From an uncultured Oscillospiraceae bacterium (GTDB lineage Bacteria; Bacillota; Clostridia; Oscillospirales; Oscillospiraceae): 17,384 nucleotides of DNA. Location of the stretch: positions 1 through 17,384 of the forward strand of contig CAJUOA010000073.1 of NCBI GenBank assembly GCA_910587785.1, written 5' to 3'. Made by a program: the position numbers and the translations under genes. Position 1 is the first letter of the stretch. The number at the start of each line of letters is the position of its first letter. Below the pieces are notes generated by a model. That model was not told where the DNA came from and did no database searches. It was given only the letters and a program-made list of their open reading frames with translations. This document shows positions 15,109-17,384 of the stretch, in pieces.

Positions 15109-15294
15109 TTACTCCTCGACCGCGGCCTTGACCTGACGGCCGTTGTAGGTACCGCACTCGGGGCACATTCTGTGGGGCAGGCGCATCGCGCCGCACTTGG
15201 GGCAGGCGGCCAGATTGGGCGCGGACAGCTTCCAAACGGAGCTGCGGCGCTTATCGCGTCTTGCTTTTGAAACTTTACCCTTAGGGACTGCCAT
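15109..15294 (-). CDS. rpmF: 50S ribosomal protein bL32
   Basis: This 61-residue structural protein of the large ribosomal subunit begins MAVPKGKVSKARRDKRR, the standard L32 opening, and carries a zinc-ribbon made of CPKC (Cys31, Cys34) and CPEC (Cys44, Cys47). It is therefore the zinc-binding (C+) form of L32, not the cysteine-free paralogue used under zinc limitation. AGGAGG lies 7 bases before the ATG. The gene sits directly after yceD, a conserved order in many bacteria, and shares its promoter. Confidence 0.98.
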   Translation of the reverse strand: MAVPKGKVSKARRDKRRSSVWKLSAPNLAACPKCGAMRLPHRMCPECGTYNGRQVKAAVEE

Positions 15295-15321
15295 GATGAC
15301 ACCTCCTGAATATCTGAAATG

Positions 15322-15837
15322 TTATTGTTCTTCGGGATCGTCTTTTCGCTCCAACAGCTTGGCCAGCACCGCCAATCGGGGGTCTGCCTCCTTTTGGCAG
15401 ACACAGCTCCCTTGGTTGAGATCGACGCCGCAGCCGGGGCAGATGCCCTTGCAGTCTTCGGAGCAGAGGGTCTTGGTGTCCATGTCCAGGATGAAGGCCG
15501 TGCGGGCGAGATCGCCAAGGTCCACGGTCCCGTCGTCCAGGAGGAGGATGCTGTCGCTCTCCTTGTCCTCCAGCTCTTCGGCGAGCAGGTACTCGCATTG
15601 GGTGGATTTCTCACGGAGAAAGGGCTTCAGGCATCGGTCACAGACGCAGTGGAGGGTGGTGCCCGCGGTGAACTGCAAAATCAGCATCCCCGCAGTATTG
15701 CGCACATCGCCGGTAACCACAACCGGCTCCTGCACGGGATACAGGCCGCCGAAGTCCACATCGGACAGGTCCAGATCGAACCGGAACTCCATCCGCTCTC
15801 CGGGGGCGTTGATGATGTTTTTGACGTTCAGAAGCAT
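15322..15837 (-). CDS. yceD: YceD family (DUF177) metal-binding protein
   Basis: This 171-residue protein belongs to the YceD/DUF177 family, which in E. coli and plants is linked to 23S rRNA accumulation and ribosome biogenesis. The family pattern is clear: a first cysteine cluster CVCDRC (Cys64, 66, 69) and a second cluster CSEDCKGICPGCGVDLNQGSCVC (125-147) that probably binds zinc. ATG 15837 was chosen because GAGGTG lies 5 bases upstream and a perfect promoter lies just before it. An in-frame extension to 16032 would cross that promoter. It is encoded immediately upstream of rpmF with a 27-base gap, the usual context, so co-expression with L32 is expected. Confidence 0.93.
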   Translation of the reverse strand: MLLNVKNIINAPGERMEFRFDLDLSDVDFGGLYPVQEPVVVTGDVRNTAGMLILQFTAGTTLHCVCDRCLKPFLREKSTQCEYLLAEELEDKESDSILLLDDGTVDLGDLARTAFILDMDTKTLCSEDCKGICPGCGVDLNQGSCVCQKEADPRLAVLAKLLERKDDPEEQ

Positions 15838-15864
15838 AGCACACCTCGCAAAGACACGATTAAT

Positions 15865-15893
15865 ATTATAGTAGGTTCTTCCCCAAATGTCAA
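15865..15893 (-). promoter_or_regulatory. Perfect consensus promoter of yceD-rpmF
   Basis: On the - strand TTGACA (15888-15893), a 17-base spacer and TATAAT (15865-15870) match the sigma-A consensus at all twelve positions. This fits constitutive high expression of a ribosomal protein operon. Confidence 0.93.
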
Positions 15894-15926
15894 ATGGTTT
15901 TTCGCATTTTTCAGGAAATTGTTGAG

Positions 15927-15969
15927 TTACAATTCTATTTGAACGGGGCGCCCGTATCAAGAATTGTAA
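15927..15969 (+). promoter_or_regulatory. 18-bp hairpin/inverted repeat before the small-gene cluster
   Basis: TTACAATTCT (15927-15936) pairs perfectly with AGAATTGTAA (15960-15969). Inside, TGA (15940-15942) pairs with TCA and ACGGG (15943-15947) with CCCGT (15951-15955), with loop GCG and a bulged A. Its 3' edge touches the AAAGGAG ribosome binding site (15968-15974) of the gene at 15986. It may be an operator or an mRNA structure that controls translation. No convincing -35/-10 pair was found on the + strand nearby. Confidence 0.6.
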
Positions 15970-15985
15970 AGGAGACAGAAAAGTG

Positions 15986-16216
15986 ATGAAAATCAAAGTA
16001 ATCGGCAAGGCCCACCGGGAAGAAGAGCGCAACCCCTACAACTTCAACCAGGTCCACTACAACGGGCCGGACCGCGGCGTGGAGGGCATGGCGGCGCTCA
16101 CGCTGAATCTGAACCCGCCCCTTCTCCCCTACGCCGATATCAAGATCGGCGGCGAGTATGAGGTCGACTTCGGCCTGCGCGGCTATGTGGTCAGCTTCAC
16201 GCCCACCAAGTTCTAG
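15986..16216 (+). CDS. Small hypothetical protein, probably of a mobile element
   Basis: I do not recognise a named function. The 76-residue product is soluble, without signal peptide or cysteines. Its stretches VHYNGPDRGVEGMAALTLNL and IGGEYEVDFGLRGYVVSFTP suggest a small all-beta fold. It opens a cluster that leads into a decayed replication-initiator gene, so it probably belongs to the same plasmid- or phage-like element. AAAGGAG (15968-15974) lies 11 bases before ATG 15986 and 8 bases before an in-frame GTG at 15983, so either codon may be the start. The ribosome binding site abuts a strong hairpin. Confidence 0.7.
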   Translation: MKIKVIGKAHREEERNPYNFNQVHYNGPDRGVEGMAALTLNLNPPLLPYADIKIGGEYEVDFGLRGYVVSFTPTKF

Positions 16217-16218
16217 CC

Positions 16219-16446
16219 ATGGCAGGACTGTCACACTGCGAAGCCCCCCACCCATGCGCCGACTGGGGCGTGAAGTGCCGGGGCTGTCGTTACCGCCCCT
16301 GGTGCTACCTGTTTCGCTCCCGTCCCCCACCACCGCCCCGTCGCCTAAGCGAACGCGCAAGCGGCGGTGACTTCTGTAGAATTGTAGAAAATAGAAGCTA
16401 CAAAAGGGGGCGTTTTCTTTGCCACAGTCTCGTAAATGGCAGTTGA
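16219..16446 (+). CDS. Small Cys-rich hypothetical protein
   Basis: This 75-residue ORF starts 2 bases after the previous stop (TAGCCATG), so it could be translated by coupling, but no separate ribosome binding site is visible. The first 35 residues contain six cysteines (CEAPHPC ... KCRGCRYRPWC), which looks like a small metal-binding module. After RSRPPPPPRR the sequence becomes basic and irregular and overlaps the start region of the replication gene by 28 bases in another frame. The true product may be only the N-terminal part if the 3' half has decayed. No family was recognised. Confidence 0.45.
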   Translation: MAGLSHCEAPHPCADWGVKCRGCRYRPWCYLFRSRPPPPPRRLSERASGGDFCRIVENRSYKRGRFLCHSLVNGS

Positions 16447-16713
16447 CCATCAATAACCCAGCGGAAAAGGGGATCACCCATAAGGTCCTGAAAGAATCCC
16501 TTGCCAAGTTCGCCGGTATGCTCTACTGGTGCATGTGTGATGAGACCGGGAGTGAGGGGACCTATCACACCCACGTCTATTTCGTTCTCCGCACCCCCAC
16601 GGTCCATACCGTACTGGAGAACCGTTTCCCCAGTATCCACCGTGAAAACGTCAAGGGCACGGTCCCAGCAAAACCGCGACTATGTGCTCAAAGACGGCGA
16701 GAAATATAACAAG
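16419..16713 (+). pseudogene. Frameshifted, truncated HUH/CRESS-type replication initiator (Rep)
   Basis: The frame from TTG 16419 reads MPQSRKWQLTINNP, then YWCMCDETGSEGTYHTHVYF, typical of rolling-circle Rep proteins of small Firmicutes plasmids and CRESS-like elements. WQLTINNP is motif I and HTH (His50, His52) is the metal-binding motif II. At 16661-16662 one extra G breaks the frame. In the next frame the protein resumes as SQQNRDYVLKDGEKY, the YxxK catalytic motif III (Tyr88, Lys91 if repaired). The repaired join reads KGTSQQNRDY, exactly what the family shows there. After about 16713 the sequence no longer looks like Rep and the helicase part is missing, so this is a remnant of about 98 codons from a protein usually near 300 residues. 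AAAAGGGGG lies 8 bases before the TTG. Confidence 0.75.
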
Positions 16714-16875
16714 GGGCCGGACGGCTCCTATAACTATACCGACGGCTCCGGCCCCTTCACCCGGCCCACAGCGGACAAGTTTTATATCAAGTCCTCCGGC
16801 ACCGTCTACCTGGATGAACTCCGGGTGACCACCGGCTCCCGGTCCTCTACTGGGGTCTACACTCCCTCCAGCACC
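16714..16875 (+). pseudogene. Possible phage tail (LamG-like) protein fragment
   Basis: In the frame that continues from motif III of the Rep remnant, the translation includes PTADKFYIKSSGTVYLDELRVTTGS and then YTPSSTP. This resembles the YIDELRVTxG...YTxxFTPP pattern of concanavalin/LamG-type domains in phage tail and receptor-binding proteins. No start codon or ribosome binding site is present. It is joined to Rep on one side and to the 3' end of an opposite-strand XRE gene on the other. The match is short and made by eye, so it may be coincidence. Confidence 0.25.
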
Positions 16876-17104
16876 CCTACGATACCAACAAGGTCCTTGC
16901 CCAAGACAAGCAGATCCAACGATACATCAAAAAAGCTGGAGAGCTGGATGAGTAGATCCACGGAACAGCCCCTCTTGCCAGCTTCAATGTGGCTCAAAAG
17001 GCTCCGGTCGATATTCAGCACTCCCGCGAGTTTTTCCTGTGTGTAGCCGCCTTGGATGCGGACTGGCGGATGCGTTCTCTGCTCTGTTGTATGTCATAAG
17101 CCAT
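16857..17104 (-). pseudogene. Frameshifted XRE-family transcriptional regulator
   Basis: On the - strand ATG 17104 is preceded by GGAGG at 7 bases and reads MAYDIQQSRERIRQ. After a one-base deletion at about 17061-17062 the frame shifts and reads RIQGGYTQEKLAGVLNIDRS, then LLSHIEAGKRGCSVDLL, then IQLSSFFDVSLDLLVLGK, ending at TAG 16857. This is a textbook Cro/C1-type helix-turn-helix (YTQEKLAxxLNIDRSLLSHIEAGKR) plus the DVSLDxLVLGK tail common in Clostridia repressors. Repaired, it would be about 82 residues. The final residues after VLGK (DLVGIVGVLEGV) may be junk from a deletion junction. It probably regulated the neighbouring mobile element. Confidence 0.75.
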
Positions 17105-17114
17105 TGTATGGCCT

Positions 17115-17151
17115 CCAATCTCAAATTTTTGGGTGTACGGGATGAGATTGG
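17115..17151 (-). promoter_or_regulatory. Inverted repeat in the leader of the XRE gene
   Basis: CCAATCTCA (17115-17123) and TGAGATTGG (17143-17151) are perfect 9-bp inverted repeats. They lie 11 bases before the XRE start and overlap its GGAGG site. This suggests an autoregulatory operator or a stem that masks the ribosome binding site. Confidence 0.5.
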
Positions 17152-17224
17152 ATGTCATGGGTATTTCGCTATGTAAGGCTGCCATTGATACTGCCGCACC
17201 AGAAAATCTGACCAAAACCGACAA

Positions 17225-17267
17225 AGCAGAACGCCAGACAGTCTTTGAGACCGTCTGGCGTTCTGCT
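17225..17267 (-). terminator. Strong hairpin, probable terminator
   Basis: A 15-bp perfect stem AGCAGAACGCCAGAC (17225-17239) / GTCTGGCGTTCTGCT (17253-17267), one mismatch and a further 4 bp surround the loop TTG. On the - strand it is followed by TTTGTCGGTTTTGG, a weak T-rich tail. It lies 8 bases after the end of an open frame that enters from the right edge, so it would end that gene. Confidence 0.6.
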
Positions 17268-17275
17268 GGTTCGTA

Positions 17276-17384
17276 TTAGTATGTGTATTTAGGGCCTGCT
17301 GAAAAAACCACATATAGGAACAAGGACAGTAGGAACAAGGACAGAAGGGAGCGGAAAAAGAGTGCAAGCCGACGCGCCAGGCGG
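17276..17384 (-). CDS. Possible 3' end of a gene entering from the right edge
   Basis: A - strand frame is open from the window edge to TAA at 17276-17278 (36 codons). Its translation is hydrophobic and ends LLSLFLLSLFLYVVFSAGPKYTY. The LLSLF repeat comes from a 15-bp tandem duplication (17315-17344). Its closeness to the hairpin at 17225-17267 is the main support. No family was recognised, and the frame may be non-coding. Confidence 0.2.
   Translation of the reverse strand, partial: RLARRLALFFRSLLSLFLLSLFLYVVFSAGPKYTY
17315..17344. repeat. Two tandem copies of TAGGAACAAGGACAG
   Basis: Two exact 15-bp copies lie head to tail at 17315-17329 and 17330-17344. A nearby AGGGCCTGCTGAAAAA (17291-17306) faintly resembles the terminal repeats of some insertion sequences, but the other end would lie outside the window. 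Confidence 0.6.

Noticed and set aside
16878..16955. A + strand frame reading YDTNKVLAQDKQIQRYIKKAGELDE that seemed to continue the phage-tail fragment after a deletion
   Set aside because: It is the exact complement of the XRE helix-turn-helix C-terminal part, which has far better family support on the - strand.
17015..17224. - strand 69-codon frame covering the XRE start
   Set aside because: Only its MAYDIQQSRERIRQ part is the XRE N-terminus. The upstream part is leader with the inverted repeat, and the part after the deletion is out of frame.
1..17384. CRISPR arrays, tRNA or rRNA genes, toxin-antitoxin or defence systems
   Set aside because: No regularly spaced repeats, no tRNA-like cloverleaf with a CCA end, no rRNA segments and no recognisable defence proteins were seen in either strand.

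Overview
The window reads as chromosomal DNA from a GC-rich Clostridia, most likely an Oscillospiraceae-type gut anaerobe. This is inferred from strong AGGAGG-type ribosome binding sites, near-consensus sigma-A promoters (TTGACA-17-TATAAT), the yceD-rpmF pair, SH3b/NlpC-P60 and SEDS cell-wall proteins, and remnants of mobile elements typical of gut Firmicutes. No species call is possible from the sequence alone.

Positions 1-8578 (+ strand) hold an oligopeptide-type ABC importer locus: the 3' part of one family 5 substrate-binding lipoprotein, its terminator, then a promoter with a LacI-type palindrome and a long leader containing a terminator-like hairpin. These are followed by a second, paralogous binding protein, two permeases, two ATPases and a small membrane protein. 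A strong GC hairpin lies between the binding protein and the first permease. A strong two-way terminator at 8595-8633 separates this block from the convergent genes.

Positions 8664-12328 (- strand) hold a luxE-luxC-like pair (acyl-protein synthetase and acyl-CoA reductase, with start and stop codons overlapping) followed by a RodA/FtsW-type SEDS glycosyltransferase with its own promoter. No luciferase genes are visible. Upstream of the lux pair is a roughly 150-bp nested inverted-repeat element that looks like a MITE or REP-type insertion. A short palindrome at 14337-14365 shares its end sequence.

Positions 12708-14295 (+ strand) hold an unrecognised 96-residue protein and a secreted SH3b3-NlpC/P60 cell-wall hydrolase, ended by a clear terminator. 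Positions 14387-15893 (- strand) hold yceD-rpmF under a perfect consensus promoter, then an SGNH-type hydrolase.

Positions about 15927-17384 are a mobile-element graveyard. Two small ORFs precede a frameshifted, truncated HUH/CRESS-type replication initiator. Next to it are a possible phage-tail fragment, a frameshifted XRE repressor on the opposite strand, and a 15-bp tandem repeat next to a strong hairpin at the right edge.

Nothing here is clearly a new defence or biosynthetic system. The most rewarding leads are the lux pair without a luciferase, the nested palindromic element, the structured leader of the binding-protein gene, and the decayed replicon.
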